From contig LCLX01000004.1 of NCBI GenBank assembly GCA_001002285.1, positions 10,079 through 74,078 of the forward strand: 64,000 nucleotides of DNA, in the 5' to 3' direction. How positions within the stretch are numbered: the first letter of the stretch is position 1; each line of letters starts with the position of its first letter. A model generated the notes under the pieces. That model was not told the DNA's origin and made no database searches. It saw only the letters and a program-made list of their open reading frames with translations. Positions 57,025-64,000 of the stretch are shown piece after piece. The stretch comes from Microgenomates group bacterium GW2011_GWC1_46_15. GTDB taxonomy: Bacteria > Patescibacteria > Microgenomatia > UBA1400 > UBA12028. The translations under genes were made by a program, and so were the position numbers.

Positions 57025-59168
57025 TCGATCACTGTACCACCCACAAGATTTTTTACAATCGTTACATCGCCAAACACGCGTTTTTCTACATCAACCGATG
57101 GAAGAACGACGTCTTTTTCGAAAGATACGATATAGAGAACGCCACCGTCTCCGATTCTGCCACCTCGTATCGTGCTTAAGAACCGCATGCTATCTACGTA
57201 TGTTGGAAATACTGCTCCCGTGTCGTATGACACAAAGCGTATTGGTTGTCCGCTAGCGTCGCGGACTACCCACTGCGCTGCCTCAATCGAGTTCACTATA
57301 GATGATGTGTAAAAATGATTCTGGATAAGAAGGGTACCATTTTTTGCTATAAGCACAACGATTCCAAGTATAACCAGCCATCGTACATACTTTGATGTGA
57401 TTCGAGATACACCATACCCAAAGAGAATAGCGAGAAAGAGAGAAAACTGCGGAAAGTATGCCTCAGAAGGAGAGCCATGAATAACAACGCCAATACCCAT
57501 CAATATAAATCCTAAAAGTGAGTACAGCACGAGATGCGGTAACCGGCGTTTCCGGGAAACATAAAGACCAAAAAGAATGATTATTCCTACGCCTATGAGT
57601 GATATGTACTCGTTCCACCCAATCAATTTTTTGAGTTGTTCTGCAGACGCAATCAATGTGGTGGTAAATGTGTTCACCGTTACACCATGCCGCGCGTCAA
57701 ATCCTGTGATAGCAACCGTACGGTATCCCGCCCAAGCGACAAGTCCACAAAGTTGGGTACAACGGTGCGTGAGATCATACAGTATTTGTGGAAGAAATCC
57801 TAAAACTGCTCCAAAAAACACAGACTTCCAATACTTCAAACATATGTTTCTCTGTTTCACGCCTTGCCATACGAGAAGCCCGCTCAATGGAATAACCGCA
57901 AGCTCCCACTGGAACAACACGCCAAAGCTGAGTACTGCAAAAAATACACTCCACCGCGTTTTTACTGTTTCCATACGCTCCAGTGCAAAAAAGTATAGGA
58001 GTGTAAATACTGGAACAGCAAAAAGATAAAATGGCATGCGGGAGTGAATAATTTCCATCGGCGATCCCGCCATAAGGAGTGCCCCCAGGAACGCCGGAGT
58101 CTTTCCTATGCGCTTTTCAAGCAGAACGTATAACAAACCAATACCCATCGTAGTGAGCACTGCCGCAAACAACGGTGGAGCAAACACCGACACTCCACCA
58201 AAAAGAAAACTCAATGCATCAAACCATATGTTGAGCGGGCCTTGCGCAAATCTTGGAATACTGGAAGGAATACCAAGCAAATCAAACGATTGGAAGCGTA
58301 ACAATGACAACGCGCGCAGATAATCTCTGCCAACATCGCCAATCACTGGAATATGAAGAAGATCATACGTCCGTAGAAAAAAACTTAATGCTAAAAGAGA
58401 AAAGAGTCTCCATTGTTCCGTAACGGTAAGCCAAGACTCTAAAAGAACTGCTTGTATGAATCCGAAATACTTTTTGAAGTACCGAAAACGGCTTTGCGTG
58501 AAATACCGGCGTGTTTCTACCCCCTCACGTTGCGCTAAGCGGATAGAAACTTGGCGGGGATGATACGCCTGTGCATCAACTAAAAATACAACGCGTTTGC
58601 CGATCTGTTTCATGCGGGCACAAAGATCAAACTCTTCCCAGTACAAGAAAAATTGATGATCAAAACCGCCTATGCGGATAAAATCGTTTCTGCGGACTAG
58701 CATCGCCGCGCCGGAAATAACATTAACTTCACGTGTCGTTTTTCGATCCCATGTTTTGAGCCAATAGTTTTTAGAAACTGCATTATGTGGAAACAACCGA
58801 TTTAAAAACGACAGCGCGACTGCTGCAACCGATGGCGTCGGCAGTTTTGTCGAAGATTGTTCAATATTTCCTTCTGCATTTAAAAACTGCGGACCAACAA
58901 CTCCAACATTTTTATGTTTTTGCATATACTCAAGCATTTTTTTTACTACTGGGATAGTGATCTCAACATCTGCATTCAAAAAGAGAAGATATTCTCCATG
59001 CGTTTGACGCGCGCCCTCGTTGCATGCTGTTCCATACCCACGGTTGTGTACTGTGTTATCAACAATGACACACTCCCATCGTTTTTCTTTTGAAAGGTTC
59101 CGTTTTAACACTTGTGCCTGTGCAAAGTTTTTGTACGACACAATAACAATGGAAAGCAGCTTTTTCAT
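57021..59168 (-). CDS. Fused GT2 and GT-C membrane glycosyltransferase
   Basis: 715 residues from ATG 59168. Residues about 1-250 are a GT2 domain (SIVIVSYKNFAQ, NADVEI DxD, FFLYWEEFDLCARM acceptor motif); about 260-715 form a GT-C-like region with some ten membrane segments and the loop GDVGRDYLRAL, where a conserved aspartate pair faces outside. One chain could add a sugar inside and another outside, or the first part could make the donor. The ATG overlaps the previous stop (ATGA). Confidence 0.82.
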   Translation of the reverse strand: MKKLLSIVIVSYKNFAQAQVLKRNLSKEKRWECVIVDNTVHNRGYGTACNEGARQTHGEYLLFLNADVEITIPVVKKMLEYMQKHKNVGVVGPQFLNAEGNIEQSSTKLPTPSVAAVALSFLNRLFPHNAVSKNYWLKTWDRKTTREVNVISGAAMLVRRNDFIRIGGFDHQFFLYWEEFDLCARMKQIGKRVVFLVDAQAYHPRQVSIRLAQREGVETRRYFTQSRFRYFKKYFGFIQAVLLESWLTVTEQWRLFSLLALSFFLRTYDLLHIPVIGDVGRDYLRALSLLRFQSFDLLGIPSSIPRFAQGPLNIWFDALSFLFGGVSVFAPPLFAAVLTTMGIGLLYVLLEKRIGKTPAFLGALLMAGSPMEIIHSRMPFYLFAVPVFTLLYFFALERMETVKTRWSVFFAVLSFGVLFQWELAVIPLSGLLVWQGVKQRNICLKYWKSVFFGAVLGFLPQILYDLTHRCTQLCGLVAWAGYRTVAITGFDARHGVTVNTFTTTLIASAEQLKKLIGWNEYISLIGVGIIILFGLYVSRKRRLPHLVLYSLLGFILMGIGVVIHGSPSEAYFPQFSLFLAILFGYGVSRITSKYVRWLVILGIVVLIAKNGTLLIQNHFYTSSIVNSIEAAQWVVRDASGQPIRFVSYDTGAVFPTYVDSMRFLSTIRGGRIGDGGVLYIVSFEKDVVLPSVDVEKRVFGDVTIVKNLVGGTVIE

Positions 59169-60079
59169 AGGTATGTATTCCACACATAGTGAAACATGCC
59201 GATTATCGACCCACACATGACCCCGACATCTGAAGATACTTGGAGAAACGGAAGAAGATAGACTGCTGAAAAACTACGGACGTATCGCCAATTTTTCTGT
59301 ATTGACCAAAAAAAGTATGCCGGTAGCAAAAGGAGAGCAATCCATGGCATCCATATATACATAAGTAGCCAGACAGTATAACGCGCGAACATGAAAAGAA
59401 CTTTGGGCCGAAAAATCCCCGCTTGCGTATCCCCAACTGCAAAACGAAATATTTGCTTCATCCACGTTAACCAATTTGCGGGAGGTAGCCATCGTACAAC
59501 TGCTGAGCGGATAAATTTTATTTTGATTGACGAGTTTTTTAACGCGTGGGCAAACACATAATCTTCGTTCCACGTGTACCGCTCATCAAAACCGCCAACG
59601 CGTTTCCATACGGACTTCAATAGTGCCATTGAACGAGTTGCCGGGAGAAAGTTTCGTTCGTTCACGCGTTCCGGCATCACTAACATATACGCCGCCGCTG
59701 CACGTTCAAACGGCGTGTGGGCATTGGCTTCGTAGTATCCCGCAACAACATCAGTTTTTTTTGAAATTAGCGGGGCAGTGACGTTTTTTATCCAATCCCG
59801 CGCTGGAACACATCCTGCATCTGTCAACGCAATGATAGAATTTCTTGCTACCAAAATGCCAGCGTTTCTCCCAACAGACCGATTTCCTGACTTGCGGATG
59901 ATCACTTTACGGAATGGCGGTTTCCACTGCATAAGTACACGATGTGTGCGGTCGGTTGACCCACCATCAACAATGACAACCTCATTGGGAAGTTTTGACT
60001 GGCGTTCCAATCCGGCAAAAAGATCAGCAAGATTACGCTCTTCATTTTTAACGGTGATAACTACCGAGATGTTTGCCAT
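59165..60079 (-). CDS. Glycosyltransferase family 2 membrane-associated protein
   Basis: 304 residues. SVVITVKNEERNLADLF, VDGGSTDRT, ALTDAGCVPARDW (DxD-like) and FDERYTWNEDYVFAHAL (ED motif), with two or three membrane segments after residue 230. Processive or lipid-linked transfer is possible. It overlaps the GT4 gene upstream by 19 nt and the fused enzyme downstream by 4. Confidence 0.9.
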   Translation of the reverse strand: MANISVVITVKNEERNLADLFAGLERQSKLPNEVVIVDGGSTDRTHRVLMQWKPPFRKVIIRKSGNRSVGRNAGILVARNSIIALTDAGCVPARDWIKNVTAPLISKKTDVVAGYYEANAHTPFERAAAAYMLVMPERVNERNFLPATRSMALLKSVWKRVGGFDERYTWNEDYVFAHALKNSSIKIKFIRSAVVRWLPPANWLTWMKQIFRFAVGDTQAGIFRPKVLFMFARYTVWLLMYIWMPWIALLLLPAYFFWSIQKNWRYVRSFSAVYLLPFLQVSSDVGVMCGSIIGMFHYVWNTYL

Positions 60080-61107
60080 AGTGATTCATACACATCAGCG
60101 ATGTGCTCCCAAGTTTGTGCGACTGCCCATGTTTGCGCACCATGTACCGCTGATTTTTCACGCTCTGGATGGTCAATGATGTACATCATTTCCTGCGCGA
60201 TATCTTCCGGCAAAGAAGAAACCGAGCACCATTGTACCGCGGGAAAACTTTTAAGATAGTCGCGCTTAATCGCGTTATTCCACTGCGCAAACACATATCT
60301 GCCGATTTGCATTGCTTCGATCATACTTAAATACCGAGACACGCAGGCAAAACGGTATGTTGCAAGTATGATCTCCGGAGTTTTTGTGAGGCCTTTATAC
60401 TTGATGTATGGCACATTTTCGATATGGGATTTGAGTTTCGACAACAGTGATCCTTCGCCATACATATCTAAGCTGATTTTTCCACGCAAAAGCTTCACTG
60501 CTTCAATGTACGCAAGTACTCCCGTATCTTCATCAATTCTTCCAATAAATACCGCAGAATTCTCCCGAGGGGAACGGGAAGGTCGAGCCTTTCCGGCACC
60601 GTACAAAATCGCTGTAGGATGAGTTCCATACCATGTTTTCATCCACTCACCCACGCAAATATTTCCATGAGAAAGAAGCTCGGCTAGCTTTCGCGACCGA
60701 ACCGCCTTCTGTGTTGGCGGCTGAGAACCCTCGTATCCATGAAACGTCGTGTAGACCGGTTTTGTTATATATATGAAGCGGAGCGGTAAGTACCACCAGA
60801 ACACATCGTGCGCGTGAATAGTATCTGCCTCTTCAACAAGAAAACGATGGGCTAGCAGCCACCGCCAAATACCAAGCTTTGTTTCACACTGTTTTTTCGG
60901 AATTCGGTAAATGTCGATGTTTTTCTGCGTTTCATGAAGGGGAAGCATTGCGTCAAACTGTTCCGTAATCACTGTTATTTTATATCCGCGCCCCACCAGC
61001 TGTTCAGAAAGTTGTGCAACATGTTTTTCAACACCACCGATGTGCGGCGCGTAAAGCCTGGCAAGAAAGAGCAGTTTGGTTTTCGTACGCTGTTTGTTCG
61101 ATCGCAC
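60061..61107 (-). CDS. Glycosyltransferase family 4 protein
   Basis: 348 residues from GTG 61107. The start is set by AAGGAG seven nt before this GTG and by the start of the GT-B fold at KLLFLARLYAPHIGGVEKHV; the open frame to 61188 would overlap the divergent gene. The donor site includes AVFIGRIDEDTGVLAYIEAV and a C-terminal MIEAMQIGRYVF. First gene of the overlapping run 61107-56095. Confidence 0.88.
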   Translation of the reverse strand: MRSNKQRTKTKLLFLARLYAPHIGGVEKHVAQLSEQLVGRGYKITVITEQFDAMLPLHETQKNIDIYRIPKKQCETKLGIWRWLLAHRFLVEEADTIHAHDVFWWYLPLRFIYITKPVYTTFHGYEGSQPPTQKAVRSRKLAELLSHGNICVGEWMKTWYGTHPTAILYGAGKARPSRSPRENSAVFIGRIDEDTGVLAYIEAVKLLRGKISLDMYGEGSLLSKLKSHIENVPYIKYKGLTKTPEIILATYRFACVSRYLSMIEAMQIGRYVFAQWNNAIKRDYLKSFPAVQWCSVSSLPEDIAQEMMYIIDHPEREKSAVHGAQTWAVAQTWEHIADVYESLWQTSR

Positions 61108-61110
61108 CTG

Positions 61111-61116
61111 TAAACT
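61111..61116 (+). promoter_or_regulatory. -10 box of the secreted C39-like gene (leaderless type)
   Basis: TAAACT, 9 nt before ATG 61126, overlapping the ribosome site of the divergent GT4 gene. Confidence 0.35.
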
Positions 61117-61125
61117 CCTTCGTAT

Positions 61126-62907
61126 ATGCGTTATGCCTTGTATTGTATCGTATTCATCGCTATCTTGATGACTCCACATCAGACACAAGCTGCTACGCTG
61201 TTTGAAGATAATTTTGACGATGGAGATCTTACCGGTTGGACGGTTTCATGGAACTTCCAGTGGGCAAACTCCCAACTGCCATGTATGAATGGATCTCAAC
61301 CCGCGCTTTGGCAGGTTCTTCTGCAGCGCCTTGGCATTATTATTAATAGTCCCGGGTGTTTAACAGAAATTATTCCTGACCACTTCCGTATACCGGAAAA
61401 CCAAAACTACACATTTGAGTTTGACATGACCATGCCAGAAAGCATGCATATGGACCGCGCGTATCTGCCCCGGTTTATCGTGCCTGGGTCTACGTTCAGT
61501 ATAAAAGTGGTGGATAACAAAATATATTCTGAAAAACCTGTTCCGGGAGGAAGCGCAATATATCCGTTCATTCCGAATGGGACGTATCATATTTCGAATG
61601 ACATGTATGCAAACGGGCGGATTGTTGTGCGCGTTGATGGGCAAACTGTGCTTGATTTCATGGATACACCACCGTTACTCACTGGCTCGCCCACAATCGG
61701 CTTCCGTGCAAGCGTTGGCGCCGACTCCCATTCCGTTGTATGGTTTGACAATGTCGTCATAAAAACGCTGGATGAAACAATCACGCTGCCAGTGCCATAT
61801 CTTTCACAGCGCGGCGAAGCGTGGAAGTCGCAGGAGTATGACCGAGCAAGCATATGGGCAGGCACCAAAAATACAATTGAACGGTGGGGATGTGCGCTCA
61901 CCAGCGCGGTCATGATTCTTCGGTATCATGGGCTATCAATGCTTCCGGACAATCAAATCCTCGATCCATCTACGCTCAATACTTGGCTTACACACCAACC
62001 CGATGGATACATTGGTGATGGATATCTCAACTGGCTTGCACTTACACGGTTGTCAAAACAAATTGCTGATGTACATCCAGAGCGTTCGGCACTTGAGTTT
62101 ACGTGGAAAACATATAGTTCTGAAAATATTACGCAGGAACTCAAAAATCAACGGCCAACTATTGTTGCGGTTCCCGGCCATTTTGTTGTCGCGCGCGGTA
62201 CACAGACCGATCCAAATATTTTTACAGCATACGATCCTTTTTGGAGTGATAAAACTACTCTTTCCGCACAGGATAATCCGCAGTCACTCCGCACGTTTAC
62301 TCCCAGCCATACAGACTTGAGTTACATTCTTGTTGTCCATGACACACAAACACAAGTATTGTTCTCGGGTAACCAACCATTTAACGAAGATGTTTTTTCA
62401 GAAAACCATTTACAGGACGATCTTGAAAGTACACCACATGACCAGGAACTCGTCTTTCATCTCGTTCAGAAACCAGCAAGTGGGGAGTATCCCATCACCA
62501 TTGAACCATCGCGTTCTGAACATCCATTTTTTGCTGTGTATGCATACGATGTTTCCGGCACCGTACAACCTTTTACAGATATACAAAACTCCGGCATGAT
62601 TCAACAAAATTTCTTACTTCACTATGATAACCAAGTAAGCAGCGAAACACTATTGAAAAAAATCGTTAACCCGCAAACACTTCTTGAATTGATAGAAGCC
62701 TTGCGCACCTCGCGCGATATTAAAACAGCGTATGTGTGCTACACACTGAGAACGGTTGCGGGGTATATTCAAAATGCTAGTGATGATATTGAGCTTCGAA
62801 ACCGATACCTCATATTATTTTCGTACCACATGCGCAGGCTTTCCCCGTCTATAACCGAAAAGGGCAAACAGCAACTGGAAATGATATTGCGAGAACTTAA
62901 AGAATAA
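61126..62907 (+). CDS. Secreted protein with LamG-like and C39-like peptidase domains
   Basis: 593 residues. A signal peptide (about 1-22, ending TQAATLF) is followed by a concanavalin-like domain (about 25-218), then a C39-like cysteine peptidase domain with C256 in ERWGCALTSAVM, H352 in VPGHFVVARG and D370 in AYDPFW, and a C-terminal region to 593 with no clear match. It would act outside the cell, perhaps on wall peptides or captured protein. A second, cytoplasmic C39-like protein is at 8167. It follows the glycan locus, suggesting a surface role. Confidence 0.78.
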   Translation: MRYALYCIVFIAILMTPHQTQAATLFEDNFDDGDLTGWTVSWNFQWANSQLPCMNGSQPALWQVLLQRLGIIINSPGCLTEIIPDHFRIPENQNYTFEFDMTMPESMHMDRAYLPRFIVPGSTFSIKVVDNKIYSEKPVPGGSAIYPFIPNGTYHISNDMYANGRIVVRVDGQTVLDFMDTPPLLTGSPTIGFRASVGADSHSVVWFDNVVIKTLDETITLPVPYLSQRGEAWKSQEYDRASIWAGTKNTIERWGCALTSAVMILRYHGLSMLPDNQILDPSTLNTWLTHQPDGYIGDGYLNWLALTRLSKQIADVHPERSALEFTWKTYSSENITQELKNQRPTIVAVPGHFVVARGTQTDPNIFTAYDPFWSDKTTLSAQDNPQSLRTFTPSHTDLSYILVVHDTQTQVLFSGNQPFNEDVFSENHLQDDLESTPHDQELVFHLVQKPASGEYPITIEPSRSEHPFFAVYAYDVSGTVQPFTDIQNSGMIQQNFLLHYDNQVSSETLLKKIVNPQTLLELIEALRTSRDIKTAYVCYTLRTVAGYIQNASDDIELRNRYLILFSYHMRRLSPSITEKGKQQLEMILRELKE

Positions 62908-62912
62908 AAGTG

Positions 62913-62986
62913 TGGCTCCTACAGGGCTCGAACCTGTGACCTCTCGAATGTGAATCGAACGCTCTAGCCAGCTGAGCTAAGGAGCC
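62913..62986 (-). tRNA. tRNA-Val (CAC)
   Basis: Acceptor GGCTCCT/AGGAGCC, anticodon loop TTCACAT giving CAC, T stem ACAGG/CCTGT, discriminator A, CCA not encoded. Only 5 nt after the preceding gene on the other strand. Confidence 0.93.
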
Positions 62987-63041
62987 AGACATTTCTTACT
63001 ACTTGCGCTGACCCATGTATCTTATCATAATACCTGAGTAT

Positions 63042-63629
63042 ATGGATGGATTTTTTGGCTCAATTGGCAGTTTTTTCCTCGAGATTGTTCAAACCGTCGT
63101 CATTGTGCTTTCGATTTTCTTGGTTGTGTATTTATTGCTGGTTCAACCGCATCAGGTGAACGGTCTTTCGATGTTTCCAACGTATAATAACGGTGATTAT
63201 TTGCTGACGGATAAAATTTCGTATCGTTTCGGTTCCCCGCAGCGTGGGGACGTTGTCGTGTTCCATGCCCCCGAAGCCGCACAGTGTCCTGAGGGTACGG
63301 GGTGTGACTTTATTAAGCGTGTGGTTGGTGTTCCCGGAGAAACGGTTGAGGTGCGCGACAATGCAATCTGGATTAACGGAGAGAAACTTCCCGAATCATA
63401 CATTCCACCGGAAAACTACACGCGGCCTGGGGCATTTACGGACGGACGCAGTGTGACGCTTGGTCCGGATGAGTACTTTGTCTCCGGTGATAACCGCCCA
63501 CACTCAAGCGACTCGCGTTCTTGGGGACCAATTACAATAGATGAAATTGTGGGGAAAGCATTTTTCCGATACTGGCCGGTTACAACGATGCAAGTTATCA
63601 AGCATGCGACGTATCCAAAGCCGTTTTAA
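63042..63629 (+). CDS. lepB: Signal peptidase I
   Basis: 195 residues from ATG 63042; ATG 63015 would add nine. One N-terminal membrane segment (about 14-35), catalytic serine in NGLSMFPT (S43), general-base lysine in FIKRVVGVPGE (K92) and box E-like GDNRPHSSDSR. Short, single-span form as in Gram-positives. It removes signal peptides on the outer face of the membrane, working with SecA-dependent export (secA is in this window). Confidence 0.95.
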   Translation: MDGFFGSIGSFFLEIVQTVVIVLSIFLVVYLLLVQPHQVNGLSMFPTYNNGDYLLTDKISYRFGSPQRGDVVVFHAPEAAQCPEGTGCDFIKRVVGVPGETVEVRDNAIWINGEKLPESYIPPENYTRPGAFTDGRSVTLGPDEYFVSGDNRPHSSDSRSWGPITIDEIVGKAFFRYWPVTTMQVIKHATYPKPF

Positions 63630-63632
63630 AGT

Positions 63633-63956
63633 TTACTCTCCTAATTTTCCTCTTCCCACTCTGTCCAACCACACCCCTATATTCATACCTTCTACAAACT
63701 GGTTAAATCCGTACATTAAAAGGGCCACTACTTCAGAAGTTTCATGAAACATCTTTTCTTCTCCACACGCTTTTGAAAGAGCTTTACTGAGCATTAATAC
63801 CTGTGTATGAGAAATTCTTCCCTCTGAAATAGTTCGTTTAATATAATCCACACTATGTGCAAGACTTATACGCTTTTTCCCATCCGCGGAATCTAATTCG
63901 GATGGGGCTAGTAAACTTAAAGCGGTATAATAAGCCGCAATGTCTTCATTAATCAA
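63633..63956 (-). CDS. Unassigned helical protein
   Basis: 107 residues, entirely helical by composition, with no signal peptide or enzyme motif. TAGATT lies 5 nt before ATG 63956. No family recognised. It ends 3 nt from the lepB stop, converging with it. Confidence 0.55.
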   Translation of the reverse strand: MINEDIAAYYTALSLLAPSELDSADGKKRISLAHSVDYIKRTISEGRISHTQVLMLSKALSKACGEEKMFHETSEVVALLMYGFNQFVEGMNIGVWLDRVGRGKLGE

Positions 63957-64000
63957 TCTAAATAAGTATTACAAACATTCTCACATTTCGAAAGCTAAAT

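Noticed and set aside
1..64000. CRISPR array
   Set aside because: No regularly spaced repeat units and no cas-like genes were seen.
1..64000. Reassigned UGA codon
   Set aside because: Several well-delimited genes end at TGA and conserved proteins read through without in-frame TGA, so the standard code fits.

Overview
The window looks like a chromosomal stretch of a small-genome, probably fermentative bacterium of the Patescibacteria/CPR type (Parcubacteria-like). This is inferred from content: very compact gene packing, an ADP-forming acyl-CoA ligase beside a 2-oxoacid:ferredoxin oxidoreductase, an F-type ATP synthase whose delta subunit is only a 71-residue C-terminal domain, a Gram-positive-style envelope set (LysM, LemA/HtpX, small signal peptidase I, no LPS lipid A genes) and many short proteins I cannot assign. 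TGA is used as an ordinary stop (for example the gene ending at 8886), so there is no sign of the UGA=Gly code of some CPR lineages. No phage, IS element or CRISPR array was seen.

Layout. 1-8.1 kb: energy and one-carbon metabolism, with korA (partial), a possible multi-branched RNA, the acyl-CoA ligase, a secreted phosphodiester glycosidase, then a run on the minus strand of ZIP transporter, PfkB (adenosine-kinase-like) kinase, ahcY and a divergent SHMT-like enzyme. 8.1-12.3 kb: C39-like peptidase, MGMT-like protein, orphan response regulator coupled to a membrane glycosyltransferase, coiled-coil protein and DUF1599 protein. 12.3-23 kb: secA, serS behind a T-box leader, histidine phosphatase, Nif3-like protein, a lysS gene carrying an extra HD domain, greA, and several unassigned small genes. 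23-29.3 kb: atpBEFHAGDC. 29.3-31.6 kb: an accessory pocket between atpB and tRNA-Glu with an ORF interrupted by an amber codon, a leader-peptide/attenuator-like RNA, a tiny membrane protein, a Nudix gene and a 19-bp copy of the tRNA-Glu 3' end. 31.6-45.6 kb: tRNA-Glu, tRNA-Lys, YraN, rplS, a phosphoribosyltransferase, pyrG, dnaE, gatCAB, htpX/lemA and a C45-family hydrolase. 46-61.1 kb: tRNA-Asp, LysM protein, tRNA-Gly and a large surface-glycan locus (methyltransferases, GT2/GT4 enzymes, flippase, O-antigen-ligase-like protein, multipass glycosyltransferases). 61.1-64 kb: secreted C39-like protein, tRNA-Val, lepB and one unassigned gene.

Expression. Two initiation styles stand out. About twenty genes have a -10-like hexamer (TANNNT) ending only 5 to 10 nt before the start codon, which predicts leaderless mRNAs (secA, lysS, rplS, pyrG, dnaE, the ZIP and PfkB genes, the flippase and others). 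Several unassigned small genes instead have a TATAAT-like box, a 28-41 nt leader and a strong AAGGAGG-type ribosome binding site. The glycan genes at 56095-61107 overlap by 4 to 19 nt and are likely translationally coupled.

Most notable: the possible structured RNA at 490-643, the serS T-box, the attenuator-like element at 30186-30351, the LysRS-HD fusion, widespread predicted leaderless initiation, and the tRNA-Glu 3'-end duplication.
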